DNA of 64,000 nucleotides from Lutjanus erythropterus. Taxonomy: Eukaryota; Chordata; Actinopteri; Lutjaniformes; Lutjanidae. Positions 37,936 to 59,312 of the stretch are shown here, piece after piece. Location of the stretch: assembly GCA_020091685.1 (NCBI GenBank), contig CM034599.1, forward strand, positions 7,658,836 through 7,722,835, given 5' to 3'. A program made the translations under genes and the position numbers. The notes under the pieces were generated by a model. It was given only the letters and a program-made list of their open reading frames with translations, did no database searches and had not been told where the DNA came from. Each line of letters starts with the position of its first letter. Position 1 is the first letter of the stretch.

Positions 37936-40900
37936 TGTCAGGGAGACATAACACCATCTGATCATCGCTCTTTTAAAGCAGTGGCTCTCCAGTAGGGGCT
38001 GGTGGCGCTCTGCCAGGGGGTCTGTGAAAAGGTTTCAGAGTCATTCATTTAAATTATCATGATTTATTTATTTATCTACAAAAGCTTCACGATTCAACAA
38101 ATAATGCCTTAATTTTATACTATAAAATAATTTCTAGATTATGTTGTAATCTAACAATCTACAGGATTTAGACTAATCCAGGAGTATGCCTTAATCTGTA
38201 TGGGTCATGAACGTGGCTTAAATTTGGATTAGTCAGTCAGAGACTATGGAGTCCTGCAGTAGGCAGGTAACGGAAAGGTTATGGAAAACTGTGTGACTGA
38301 TGTGAATCTTGAGACAAAGCAACTGCAGAGGCAAACAGAATTTGTGAGTATGAAAAAATGCTACTAAAACAAACTGTCTCAAACAATCCAGTTACTCAAG
38401 TAAAAAAACACACTGGTCTGGCCTCTGTAATAGATGCAGTTTAAGGACCCCTGATTTAGATATTCAAAATAGTCAATGCTCCCACACAAACAGCACCATG
38501 CAGAAGTTAAACCTGCCTCTTTGCAAGATTAATTTAAGCTTCAGTTTAGTCCTAGAGGAGCTCTAATCCTTGACAATCGGCTTAGTTTAATCCGGAACAG
38601 ACTAAATTTTTGACTATTTTAAGATAAGTCTGTGCAAGTCACTTTCAATTAAAACAGTTTAAACAGACATTCTAGTCAGGAACTAGGCTTAAGCCTTGTC
38701 TGTGAAACTGAGCCCATAACTAATGACTAATTCACACATCATCCGTTAATAGTGGAAACGGGCTCTCACTATCGTAAGTCCCAGGCTCGGCCTATAATTA
38801 TGTATTTTATAATTTCTATTATTTATATCTTATATATTTTTTAAAATATTTTTATTGTATATTATTGAAATCAGTCAGAATTTGCACTGTATGCCCTAAG
38901 ACTAAACACACTCTCTCGATGTGTGTGTATATCTGTTATGGGTACTGCATGGGTGTTGACATGGTGCAAATAACTGTAATGTATGTCTAATATCTCTCTA
39001 ATACATTTCTCTTGTGTTTCTCTTGTTATTTCCCACAAATAAGTAGATGTGTCAAAAAAATGGCTATGTGAAATTATTCTAAGGGGCAGACATGAGGCGG
39101 TCCCTGGTATATTTTCTATCTTGTTATGAGACCTTGGCTGAGAAAAAATTGAGACTCAAAGTGCCACCTCTTCTTCTCCTCAGGCAGGTAAACATGAGCA
39201 CAAAATAGATGTTTGAACCACCGGCAGCTGACATGAGCATCAGACAAAATGAAGGACAAGCTAACTTCCAGGTGCACTCAGCAAGCGAGGACGTGAGAAT
39301 TAAGCCTGTCCGCCAGCAGCTGTCAGCACAAGTCCATCCACTGGCAGCTCATATGGAGAAACCCGAGGAGGGGAGACCTTTTTTTTCTCAAGGGCTAAAC
39401 GGTTGGAGTCCTGCTTTAAGATGCTGATCACAAGAGCTTGGGGGTGAGACAGGCTAAAAGCTGTGATTTAATTCTTCTCTCTGTCGAGCTATTATCACCC
39501 GGCGAGAGTCTGCTGGTGGCTTTCTACATATCAGCAGTCAGGGTAGCTGTGTCTGCTCTGCAGCAAATTAAATCATCTCACTTGTCTAATTACTGACAAG
39601 AAGAGCGAGTGGGATATTAGACAGAGTTGTGGAATAAGAGTGGGTTTATCTCCTTTGATGGGCAGCCTTTGACTAATAGTGTCAATAGGTGCCACTTTTT
39701 CTAAGTGCTCCACACACACACACACAAGATACTGCAGACAGTTTGCATTCAAGTGGCAGTGAGCCCGCTAACTGCAGCAATTTATCTATTCTCTTTAGAA
39801 CCGCGCTTTAAGGTCAGCCAGGTAAGACAGAATTTTGATTATGTGTAAAAGATAGCTGCACTTAGCCTCTGTACGCTGAAGCGAAAATCCATCATAAAAA
39901 AGAATAATTTACAAATTATACCATTAGATCAATATTTGTTAAAGACTCAGAGGGTAAGAAAGACTCCTGAGAGACAGAACCCGCAGCTAAAAACGAACTG
40001 ATTTATGGGATTTTCATTCGTAGTCATACGCCTGAATAAACTTTATTTCATGAAGAAAATGTGCTGTAAATCAGCTCATGCGCGGACGCCATGGTCGAGC
40101 CAATTACTTTGAAATGGAGTCAGTTACTGATTACAAATTACACGACAAATTTTGTATTTAGAAACGTAAAAAAAAAATGTTATCTAATCTGTATGCTTCT
40201 GGATTACTTCAAAACCAATCAATATAGAAGTTCTGCAAATTTCTTTTCTTTTTAAACACTGCAAAGCATTTTCATTGCAAATAAAATCCTTCTTTGCATG
40301 GGGTTCTTTTTTGTTGAGTACTTGTCTAAGAAACCCCGTGTGTCAGATAAGGCTTTCATGAATTAACAGAGCATCGGTTTTTAGGCCTGCAATTATTTTC
40401 AATATTGATTGATCTGTCTGTAATTTTCTTGATTATTTGATTAGTTTGGTCCAAAGAATGTCAGAAAATAATGAAAAATGTTGATTATTATTTCCCGAAG
40501 TCCAAGGTGACATCATCATGTTTTGTTTAAAAGATATTCAGTTTACTATTTCAAAAAAACTAAAAAAAAAAATCACATTTGGGAAGCTGAAATTGAGAAT
40601 TTAAACATTCTTTCTTAAAAAATTACTCAAAACAATTAATCCATTATCAAAATATTTGGCAATTAATTTAATATTTGACAACTAATCGTTAAATCAACCA
40701 ATCATTGCAGCTGTATTGGTTATCATGAAAAAACTTTCTTCATTTTAAAATTGCCATATTTTAAAGATGTAATCAAGTAATCCTTGATAATGTACCATTA
40801 ATCCAATTACACATTTTTCAAATGCATTCCGGGTTGAGTATGATTAATTATTTTTGTAATCTGATTACATAATCCTGATCAGATGTAATCTGTTACTACC

Positions 40901-43900
40901 CACCCTGGCAGTCACTGTGTCCACAAAGTCAATCTCCATTTCACTAATAATGGATTTGTTTCATGGCCACATCATTATCAGCCTCGGCTCTGCAGTTTCT
41001 CACTCTCTGAGTTTTTTAATGTTCTCAAATGTCCACAGGACTCAAATATGCTAATGTGGTTTTATTCTGGATTTTTCCTTTTATGGGGAAGATAAGGAAG
41101 CCTGTTGAGCTCCGCTGTGTCTAATACTCTGTGTAAAAAGGCCTATTTTGGGCCATCTTTTAATCTGCACAACTCTTCTTTTTATTAATCACCATGTCAA
41201 CGGGCTGCACACACAGACAAGGACACCAGTGCACCTTTTTAATGGGAGAGCAACAGACCAGCATCTGCCCACGCAGTGTGAAAATAAACTTCCTCCTCTT
41301 TGTGGAGGACAAATTCATTAATGGTGTTGGGAAAGTTGGGGTTTTAAAGTGTGAAATCAGAACGAAATATGCAATATGAACAAAATTGTCTAATTATTTT
41401 AAGTTACTTTTGAATTATAGTGCCTTATATTTCTATAATGACAGGAAAACTAATTTGTTCTATTTTCCAGGCTGCTATCTGGGGACATTATTACTGTTTA
41501 TCTGCACCCATCATACGCTCTTATTTCAAAATGAGCTCCATTATGTTGTTTTCAGTAATTTTTTCCCTTCAAACATAGTAATATGACCAATTACGTGACC
41601 GATCCTATGTGAAAGAAATATGTGAGATATAATTGGTGCATTTACAGTGAATGAGGTGGCATGCAGCTGCTAATTTTGCTAATTAGATTATTGCAATCCT
41701 GTTACATCTCATCCCTGCTGCCTCTCCAGCTTGTTTTGATGATGATCGTCTCATCAACAGGAGATGAGAGGAGGCATGCAGAGAAATCTGACGAGAGGAG
41801 TGGAATGAAGGAAAAGAAAAGCCTGGGGAGACACGCAGACACACACCAGAGCCGTCATCCTTCAAACAAACGACCAAGCACCTCAAAAATCTGTGAAAAG
41901 AAATTGTGGCTTTTCTCCTGCTTAATATTCATGGAAAAAAATCTAAATGAGAGGACTATCGGCACATCTCCGCATCTCCATTTCTGTGTCTGTTTCAACA
42001 TCAAAACATGCTGATTGGTGGTGCAAATGTCCAAGTCTGACAGTCTGAGGAACTCACTAGAGACTGATGCGCAGACTTTGTGCATATTAGACATTAAGGC
42101 AGAGCTCTGTGCTTCATGAAAACCCTCTATTGCCTGCTGTGTTCCTTGCAACTGACAGCATGCAGGTACAGTGGAGAGACAGATAATGACAGGCCTCAGG
42201 TACGCATCCTTTTCTCTCTTCTTGATGAGTCTGACTGCTTCTTCGCATCCAAGAACACTGCACCTCATGTACAATAATTATGAGCAGTGTACAGCTGTGA
42301 GCGCTGCAGCGTCTGGTATAACTAATGTGTTTACAAGCTCCCAGATTTGTTCAGTCAAGATTAGGAATACACATCCGCTTTAAACCGTTTGCAGGTGTGG
42401 ATTAAAAATAGAGTTAAATTTGGCACCCTGCTTTCTGTATTCATTGGAATAAAAGGCTCCCATATGGCTCAGGCTATATTAAAGGAGCAATATGGAGCAA
42501 CTGCGCATGCAAAAATGAGTACTGCAGTCCAAATAGGGAGTTGGAGCGTATATTAAATAGGCTGAAATCCTATTTAATACACAACAATAATACAGCCTGT
42601 GGTTGAAGTGAATTGTTTCACCCTGCCCCCACCTCCCCAGACTCGGGGAAGCTCAGGCAGGCTGCAGGAGCACAGAAGGAACACAAGATGCACACAATGT
42701 CATAAACTGACAACCAAGTGTGGACGAGTCCTATACTGTAAGTCAAGCCGCTGTTTATAACTTTCATTTTTCTGTCCATGTGAAGTTAAGCCCATTATCC
42801 TGAAAACAAAAGTCCACTGCTCTGAAAACACACACTACCTGACTTCTGCCTGCCAGACACCATTAACATATTGCTCAATTTAACATCTACTCCTTTTAAA
42901 AGGTTTTTAAGGATTTCTTACCACTCATAAACAGACATTTACTCATTCGGCAAACATGCAGCAATAATTTGAACTCTAATTAAAGCGAAGCAGGCAAAGA
43001 AAAACAGTCCAGCCAAGAATAGAAAGTTCAAAGGGGGAAACTGTGGGTGTGGAGTTAGAGGAGCAAGTATTTCAGTTTAGCATGTTTCCTTAATCTCTAA
43101 TGACACATCGTGGTCATTTTATGGTTTATTATAGTAAATACATAACAGATTTCTCCTTTAAAGCTGTCTTCCATATGGCTCAGTCTATATTAAATATGGT
43201 GTTTTTAATGGTGAGGCTGTGCTTCTTTGTCTATAGCGTCAAAAGAGACTGATAAAAGCTCTGAGGCCTGAAATGAACATCTATTTGCAGCTTCTAAGGT
43301 ATGAAATCTTGTATTTATCGCTTGAAGGATGAACCTGCTCTCGTATTATGTTTGCTGTGTGACTGCTGTATTGCCTCCCCTCACGTAAAACTCAATTTTG
43401 AAGTTTCTCAGTAGCTTTTTTTATTGAATTTGTTTTTAAGCAAGTGCAGCCCAGGTGGCCACGCTGTGCCTGGCTGCTTGTTTGAAGTACAGCAGCTGTA
43501 TCTGATGGACTGTGTTGTGCGGCACAGAGCTGTATTCGGGCTGTCTCGTGTGTCGTGTTCAGCCAGTTGTGAGCAAAAAGAGGAGGGTGAACCCGTAATC
43601 TCCACTAGACCAGATTTTATGTATTTTTTACCTCCCAATAAAGACGTGGATAAGCTGAGTGTCAGCGTTTTTACCCTCCTCTATATCTCTAGATTGTGTC
43701 TGCTAGGTGAGGTGGGAGCTTTGAGGAGACCCAGCCTGCTGTGCGCCTGAACCCATCACCTATAATCATCTCTCTCCTCCCTCTTTCTGTTCGCCATCCC
43801 TCACTCTCTTTGCCCTTTTCTTCCCTTCAATCTTACTGCTTCTTCTCCGTGTCTCTATCTTGTCCACAAAGGTGAGAGATTTGTAACCTTCATTACTGAC

Positions 43901-44617
43901 AGGAGGCTAAAAATAACCCCATCCTCCTCAGTTTATCTCCTCTCCATCTCATCCAATATGGATATCACATGCTGCCTCCTGCCCCACACACACATTCAAG
44001 CCTGGTGTAAACTCAGCCAGCTTACCACCTCATTTAAAGGGGCATTGATTTCAGCACTAGTGCTCTATGAATATATTCCTCATGCTTGGGCGCTCAGCAG
44101 TATGTTTATAGCGGATTCTTTTCTTTACGCACTGTGGATCCGGAGTCAAGTCCAACTCTCGAGATCCATTTGCACCTAACAGCGGTGTTCATTTTCTTAT
44201 TGTTGATGAATTCATGCTCACACTGAAGGAAGCGCGAGGCTCTGTGCGCGGTGCGTGAAGCATCCTGGGGCTGTACCATGCAATTTCTCTCACTCTCTTG
44301 AATAAAACGGAATAAATAAGCCCTGTGCTATTGTGGTTTGAGTTTCTTTTTTCCAGCGTACACATTTAAACACACAAAGGAGCCCATTTCCCCAAACTTA
44401 TCTGCTTTAGAGTTACTCTGATGAACAATGCTTGTTCTCCAAGCTGCCTGCAAGCAGATAGGATGAGCTTTTTATTGATTTGTTTGACTTTCTCTGTCAT
44501 TCTCCAGATAATTGCACAGTTTACCCTCTGTAATTAATATTTTGTATCAATGAATCAGGCAAAGACAAAAGCATCCCTATCAAAGCAAACGTCTGCAACA
44601 CTGATGGAGACTCTTAC
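37936..44617 (-). other. Large intron or upstream region of disp3
   Basis: 6.7 kb between the first coding exon and the candidate 44618-44725 exon. It holds degenerate repeats at about 38000-38745 and a fold-back element at 40383-40714. The rest, for example 40870-41150 and 41640-43000, is unique-looking, with TAATTA-rich stretches and no coding evidence. It is a plausible place for regulatory elements, but none can be proven from one sequence. Confidence 0.4.
40383..40714. mobile_element. Fold-back MITE, GGGCTGCAACTA-ended family, copy 3
   Basis: The left end is AGGCCTGCAATTATTTTCAA and the right end CAACCAATCATTGCAGCTGT. Interior blocks TTTGGTCCAAAGAATGTCAG, AAAAGATATTCAGTTTACTAT and ACTAATCGTTAAATCAACC match the consensus seen in the other copies. 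Confidence 0.6.
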
Positions 44618-44725
44618 CTGAGGCTGATGAGACGAGAATTACAGGTGGAGCGTTCAGGTTCAGGCCTACTGGGTCCACTTGTAATGTGCTGAACTTGTGC
44701 TCTGCAATTTCATCCCCTCCATGCT
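44618..44725 (-). other. Candidate upstream disp3 exon (108 nt)
   Basis: On the minus strand a strong acceptor (TTTTTTCCTTCCCCCTACACCAG) and a consensus donor (CCTCAG|GTAAGAG) bound 108 nt. The frame that would join to 37934 (phase 1) is open throughout and includes LQVDPVGLNLNAPPVILV. I do not recognise this peptide. The segment could equally be 5' UTR of disp3 or an exon of an unseen gene. Confidence 0.45.
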
Positions 44726-44971
44726 CTGGTGTAGGGGGAAGGAAAAAATAATTTACTGCTTTATTGTCATAGTTAATAACTCATCAAGACAAAGAGACAC
44801 CAAGGGAACCCTCACAAGAGAATGACACACAAAAATCCACTTTCCCCCACACACACACACACTCTAAAGGAATCCTCTAATCTCAGCAGTTAATAATGTG
44901 TTGTTTTTCCTCTCCTTTTATGCTCCCCGGTCCTTTTTCTCTCTCTCGAGCACCCTCCCCTCCTCTCTTAC

Positions 44972-45100
44972 CCGGTTGTCCAGGCGACAGAGTCAGTGAG
45001 AGACATTTCTTCCCAGAAGCTCCTCTCTCTCCCATGGCTTTGTTCAGCTTGCTCTGCTGACTGGCTCACCAGAGGAAGAGAGACGAGGAGGGGGACACGG
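44972..45100 (-). other. Candidate first exon of disp3 (5' boundary unknown)
   Basis: The minus strand has a consensus donor ACCGG|GTAAGAG at 44972/44971. An ATG at 45035-45033 in strong context (AAGCCATGG) opens a frame that runs to the donor in the right phase for the exon 44618-44725. The upstream edge is arbitrary. No promoter element was identified. Confidence 0.4.
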
Positions 45101-45875
45101 TCCGAAAACCTCCAAAAAACGCTGGTGGGAGGAACAGAGCCTAGAGGGATTTTAAGACATGATTGAAAATATATTTTGGGCTGGAAACACACTAATTTGG
45201 CTGGTTTTATGTAGCCAAAATGATGCAACTGTCATGATATTGCAGCAGAGCCCCCTCCCTTTCTGTCAGAGTTGGTATGGTCTAGTCTAGTCTCAGTTGG
45301 TGGGGAGGTGGGGTGTGTTATAAGAGGGTGATCAGAATAACTGGCTACAGTGGGAGACAAAGTGAAGGCAATTTAAAATAATCACCTGAAGTAAGAGTTT
45401 ATTAGCTTGTAGTTCATTTTCTTGATCGAGCATGGTGATCTCACATGAAGCTGTTCAATTTGTCTCTCTGTTGCGGATGCAGTTTGGCTGCTGTGTGCAC
45501 CACTAAACTAATATTTTGTATATTCAACACTGATTTTGCTCGTCTGTTTGCCTTGCAGGGCCAATAACGCTTTCTCCCGCACTGTACTGCCTTCGCTCAC
45601 TCTCATCTAACATTAATGACCAGCTCTCCTCTCTTACTGCCACATTCAACTCATCCATCACCTCACTTCTCAACCTCTGCGCAGGTTTAACTTGGATTGC
45701 CTTGACAACAAAAGGTAATAATCCATCATCCAAATGGGAGCGATAACTCTGAAGTGAAGTTTCACCCTCCAGTATGTACTGTAGCCCTTGCCATAGGAGG
45801 TGGTGCAGTGTGGAGTCAAACACAAAGAAAACAGATCTGGTGCTCACACCACTGTGAGTGTGTGCAGAGGTGGCA

Positions 45876-47440
45876 GAACTACGCACATTATTTACTCAAG
45901 TAGGATTACAGATACTTGAAACAGATCTGTAACAAAAGACTCTAGTAGAGGTAGAAGTACTACTCAACTTCTTTACTCATTTATAGTAAGTAAATCGTAG
46001 CCCTCTGAAGGACATTTCTACCAGCTGTTTGTGAGAAACTAACTGAACCTCTTTTGTCTGTTTGGTTTATTACATGTTTTTCATCTTGTTGCATCTGTCA
46101 AAAATCTGAGATTCAGCCTTTGTCAGTCACGCTCTGAAGCTATGGACGATACTACATAAAAATATCAGAGAAGCCAGCTAGTGAAATATTTTTAAAAGAA
46201 AGCTAAAAAACTTATCCCTCCACTTTAGCCTTTAACTATGACTTTTCTTATACAGGACTGGGACTCTGTTTTGCTTTGCACTTATGAACTGCTGATAGGG
46301 TGACCAGACATCCTGAAAAATTCAGGACAGTCTTGAATGACAAGCAGTTGTCCTGAATCCCAAATCCTGAATCTTGTCCTTTTTTGTATGGAAAATAGAT
46401 GTTATAGTAATAGATAATATGAATAACATTGGGATTCATGAAAAATATTATGATCAAATCAGTTATGTGGACTGTAATTCCTGTTATTAGTTATTTAAAA
46501 ATGTCTTGTTCATTTTTGCAAAATATGTAGGAGTATTATTGATGTGTTTTCACTTATCGGATGCATGGATTTGACTACCACAAGTAACGGATTGTTGGTG
46601 TCATTCAATCAGTTTAAACCAGATGACAGAAAGTGCAGCCAGCACTGCAGGAGGAATTTGTGATAAAATAATAAATAATAATGATAATAATAATGAACAG
46701 GTTGTATGCTCCTACAGCCTAATGGCAATCTTTTGTGCTGAAAAGATGTTTAATATGACAGTAACACATCTGTCACCTGTGCCAGGACTCCTGGGACCCA
46801 ATTCCCTGTCCCCATTTTCACCCACTCTCATCTGATTACCCTAACTGCTGCACCTCTTTTAAAATGTCATATTTTTCTTTATTATTTATTTTTCAGTTGA
46901 CTTTTCCATCTTATGCGTTCTATTTTCATCCTTATTTTTATCTACTTTTATTAGTATTTCAAGTGTTTTTTTTATCCATGCAAAGATGCATTCCATGTAT
47001 TATGTATTCTCTTGTCATCTTGATCTTAATTTTACTAGTTGGTTTTATTTTGCATCTTATTTTACATAAATTATGGCATTCTATCCCTGTTTTTCTGTTT
47101 ATTGTGTTATTTTTATGTGAAGCTATTGGTGCATGTAATTTTCTTTCTTGTACAGCACTTTAGGCTGCATTTCTTGTGGGAAAGGTGCTATATAAATACA
47201 TTTTATTATTTATTTATTACTGTTATTATTATTGTTGTTATTGTTTCATGCATTTAGGGTAAAGCAACGCACAGTTATGCATAATAAAAATAATCAACAA
47301 GTCCCTTCAAATGCATTAAAACTAAAGTAATGATCCTGTTTTTAAGTAGAAAGTACAAATATTTGTGTTAAAATATAGGGAATAAACATAAAACATTAAA
47401 GTACAGAGACCAGAAAACTCAACTTAAGTACAGCAACTAA
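45876..47440. mobile_element. Composite of degenerate repeats (AAGTA type, LINE tail)
   Basis: Left part: GAGGTGGCAGAACTACGCAC and TACTCAAGTAGG. Right part: AACTTAAGTACAGCAACTAA. These resemble the repeat at 5862-6840. In the middle, at about 47145-47200, is a LINE-type tail (TTGTACAGCACTTTAGGCTG, GTGCTATATAAATACA) preceded by T-rich sequence. Confidence 0.4.
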
Positions 47441-48588
47441 GTATTTGTTCTTTGTCACCTCACACCTATGTTGGCAGCCCTCAGGACACTTTGTCTTCAT
47501 CCTGTTGGTGTGACTGTGACAGACCCCTCAGAGCAAAAAGACTTTTTCAGTCACTTGAGATCAATAAGGTGAAGCAGAGAGAGTCTAATCACATCTATCG
47601 CTGCAGCACTGTGGGAGAGAAACAAACAGATTTTATGAAAACTGATCAATTGTTATAACTGTGCTTTGTCAATAACACCCAGACAGATTTTTTTTTTACA
47701 GTGTCCTTTGTTCAGGTTTAATGAGTCCCTCCGATCTCAGACTTCATTCAGTAAACATCACAAACATTGGCAGGCAAGAACTCAGAGGCAGTTGACACAT
47801 GATAATAATATTAATAATATACATTTAAATAATACAAAATATACATAAATCAGTCATTCATACATACACACATGCATACTGAACACACACATGCAAACTT
47901 GCACAGGGCCTCCAGAAAGACAGACAGAAGAGTTATTATTTCATGGTCCCGTTAAGGCAGGTCTTCCGAAGAAAGCCTAATTTTTAGGATATGCTATTGT
48001 TTTCGGGTAAGAAAAGAGACTCACATTGATTGCTATAGCACTTGGGGGAGGAATCTGCCTGAACGACGAGCTAAATTAGGAATGGATGGAAAAGAATGAA
48101 GAATTTTTCACAGCGAGCAATATTACACAATGAATTATTATTGGCACAGAGGCAAACTGCTCTGGCTAACTTCAGATATAAATTCACAGTTGGAAAAAAG
48201 CTGCATGCAGGAGTATCTGCATACTGAGTGTCTTCTACTTGGGGCAGTATTCTTAATAATGGAGAGGGATAATGACAGAAATCTATCTGATCTGTCTGTA
48301 CCATTAACAGTGGAAAATGGTCTGAGGAAATGAAGAGAAGTTACAGTCCTACCATCTGGATATAAAATTTAACAAATGATGAGGAGTACCTGACCCATAT
48401 AATATAATCTCCTGTCTATAATCTCTATCTTTTATTTTACTATACATACACTACGAATTGTAGCTGCCCAATTCTATGTGAGAGTCTCCTATCAAGCTAA
48501 TATAATCAGAGAAAAATATATGTTAGGAATGTTTGGTCTCTTTGTTCATGAATACACACAAAACAAAAAAAAGCCAGTGCTGTAACTG

Positions 48589-49881
48589 TTACAGGGATAG
48601 TTTGGATGTTTTGAAATTACATGAGGCACTTGTCCATAGTCAGTGTATTCCAGACAGTAGATGGCAATCAGCACACTATATTTAGAATATTTTCTCCTCT
48701 TCACCTTGCTGTCACACAGCCTATTCTGACAGGAAACAAGTTATATAAGCCAAATATCGCTCTCTGCAAAGCCACCAGAATCCTTGATACTAAGCCTTTA
48801 AAATACTTAAGTCACACAATAACACAAACAAACTAACTGATCAAAGCAGTGGTAGACTACAGTGTTCCTAATCCTTTCCCAAGGTCAAATTCAAGCACTT
48901 TTCAGGCATTTTCAAGCTTTTCCAGCACCTTACAGCTGTGGTAAATGACATATTTCCATACATATATATGTTCACAATGATTATTTTTCATTTCTTCCTC
49001 GCATTAAATCAGATATTACTGTACTATAAACAACCAAAATTATGTTTTGTGATAGAATTCTACAGAAAGGCAACAAATTAGAGGAAAACAAAGTTTATAA
49101 ATGTGTCCGATGTCTGTTAAGTGGACTTGGCATCATCTATAACCTGGCTGCACCAATATGAAACAATCAATCAAACAATTACTTACAATTAATTTCAATT
49201 TCAATGAAAACCTTGCTTTTTTGTGTTTCCTTTTTTGTTTTCAAGCCAACGGCATTGTTGTTGTCTTTTGCCTCCCACTCACTGTTCCATCAGAGGGCAA
49301 GCATCAACAAAGACTGACAGATCACAGCGAGTGTAGCCCACTCTCTGACTTGTTTTATTTCTTCGTCTAAGCGAACAATTCAGTCAGAGAGCGATTTATT
49401 ATGAGAGTAATGCAATTACAATTTCAAGCAGTTTCAAGCACTTTATCCAAAATGAAAGCACTTTTCAAACCTTGAAAATATTACATTAAAATTCAAGTGT
49501 AAGGATTTCCAGCACCCGAATGAACCCTGGGACTAACAACTCTAATGTTCTGCGAGGTAAAATTACTGTTTTTCCAAAAGCAGTCAAATGGTTTTGAAGA
49601 GAGCAACATTTGGCTTATATAACAGCAGTTTCCCAAAGGAAAAGGCTTTTTGATGGGCCGATAGCGGTCAAAATATTCTAAATATAGCGCACACTTAACT
49701 GGGCCTTTCTCTGATGGCTAATATACATGTTTCTGTGGACCCTGTCCACAGCATACATCAGTTCTCTTGCTGCTTCTACAAACTGGGGGCGTGTCAACTG
49801 CCATATACTGTAGGTAGTGCACTGATTATGGATAAGTACGTCATACAACCCCCTTTCAAAACATCTGAACTATCCCTTGAA
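48589..49881. mobile_element. Fold-back MITE, family A, copy 3, interrupted
   Basis: The left end is TTACAGGGATAGTTTGGATG and the right end, inverted, TTCAAGGGATAGTTCAGATG. Both terminal TTAA are mutated. Inner blocks CAGACAGTAGATGGCAATCA and CTATATTTAGAATATTTTC match copies 1 and 2. It is split by a family C element at 48861-49529; the host pieces total about 620 bp, close to copy 1. Confidence 0.72.
48861..49529. mobile_element. hAT-like fold-back element, family C, copy 2 (nested)
   Basis: It shares with 34701-35249 the blocks TTTTCAAGCTTTTCCAGCAC, CTTACAGCTGTGGTAAATGA, TCAGTCAGAGAGCGATTTAT and AAGGATTTCCAGCAC, ending GAATGAACCCTG. It sits inside a family A element, so it inserted later. 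Confidence 0.65.
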
Positions 49882-50591
49882 TAGTATAAATGAGCTGATA
49901 TGTAAATGTGACTCTGGAAAACAAAACCAGTATTGATTAGCACTACAGAACTGGAAAAACAATCTGCATTCATGCTGTAATTTCTGCAAATGACTGTGCT
50001 CGGTCTTCAGTGTTGCACTGCAGTCAGAATTGATTGAGTTGGATTTCCACTTCATTTCTATGTCTGGCGAGTGCTCCAATAAAGGGGATTAACGTTTGAA
50101 AACATTTAATCTCACATAATTTTAGCACCTGCTACAGGGGGCTCAGAGGGAACCCCAGTTTTTGGAAACTGTACAATGTGAGCACATTTTGATCCAAGAA
50201 ACACCCTGGAGAACAACTTAAATACTCCACATACAATTTACATTTCATATTTATACAACAATCAAACATTTTGTCACAAAAAGATTTTGTTCGTGGCTGC
50301 TGTGTCCCTCTTATTGCAACTTCGCAATAACACTTTCGGCCTGAGTGTTCAATTAATTTCCGTCACTACACAACATTCACAGTGAAAAACAACAGCCCCT
50401 GTGTATGGTCAGGACGACAGCTGACGGAAAAAAAGTATATCTCAATGTGCTATGGTCATTGGTCCATGAGATAACACACATAGAGAAACACACACACACT
50501 CACACACAACTGCTCTCTGTGCTGTAAACTCACACACACTCCTAAATTCTCAAAGCTGGCCTGTGACAAGGGAATTGCTCGTTTCCCCTGG

Positions 50592-58531
<7,940 letters not shown>

Positions 58532-59133
58532 CCTTCCAATAGACTGGGCACACTTACTAAATAGGTGCAAACAGAACAAACATGAATGAACAGACAGATA
58601 GTAATGCCAAGTAACTCAGATGACGTTACATCATAGTGAAATAAGCGCAGGAAAATGCTATTCCCAAAAGTTCAATAAGGAAGGAAGTTGCTTGGATTTT
58701 ATATTCTGGGGGAGAAAAACAAAACCATAACAGTGTGCTGAATAACTGCAACACCAGCTGATATCTATAAAAAAAAAAATAAGCTACAGTTACTCCCCTG
58801 GGAGGACGGTGTTGCTTTGCCAAATGGGGAAAGTGGTCCTGATGAGAGGGGTGCAGCACCCGAGCATCAGTAGACCAACACTGAGCAAAATCCTCCCAGA
58901 TTATGGACGGAAGTATGACTTAAAGCTAAACGTTAGCCACCATGTTTCAATTGCAGCACTGACTTAATGTCTAAGCTACATGGTAACAAATGATGTAGAC
59001 GCACAGGCCGAATGGCTCGGTATTAACAGCTAATGTCAGCTGGCTAAAGCTAATTAGGAAGTGAAAGAAATGTTAGCTTTGTGCTAACGCTGGGTTAGCC
59101 GGTGAATTAAACGATGCTCCGTTGAGACCTTAC

Positions 59134-59200
59134 CGATGTTCAACAAGTAATATCCCTTCTTATCCAACGTATCTGTCCTTCATAGTTCTTAGAAAAAAGG
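59134..59200 (-). other. Non-coding first exon of the dnm1l-like gene (predicted)
   Basis: A consensus donor, CATCG|GTAAGGTCTC, ends at 59134. The first coding exon has an acceptor upstream of its ATG (CTATTTAG, exon start about 58556), so a separate leader exon is required and this is the best candidate. The transcription start near 59200 is a guess. Confidence 0.5.
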
Positions 59201-59312
59201 CGAGTGTCAAAAACATTGCATTTTGACCAAAATGTTCTGCAAAATTAGCACGTTAAAATATAACCGTCGGTTTACTACATGGGAGGTACCCGCATTACTG
59301 TTCACGAATCCG

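Noticed and set aside
37927..37965. Start of DISP3 at the upstream in-frame ATG (37965)
   Set aside because: A splice acceptor (GACAG) lies at 37939-37935, so this ATG is intronic; homology to human DISP3 begins at MDVEDEPLL (37926).
46864..47257. Hydrophobic frames resembling small membrane proteins
   Set aside because: They come from T-rich repeat sequence ahead of a LINE tail; composition alone explains the Phe, Leu and Ile content.
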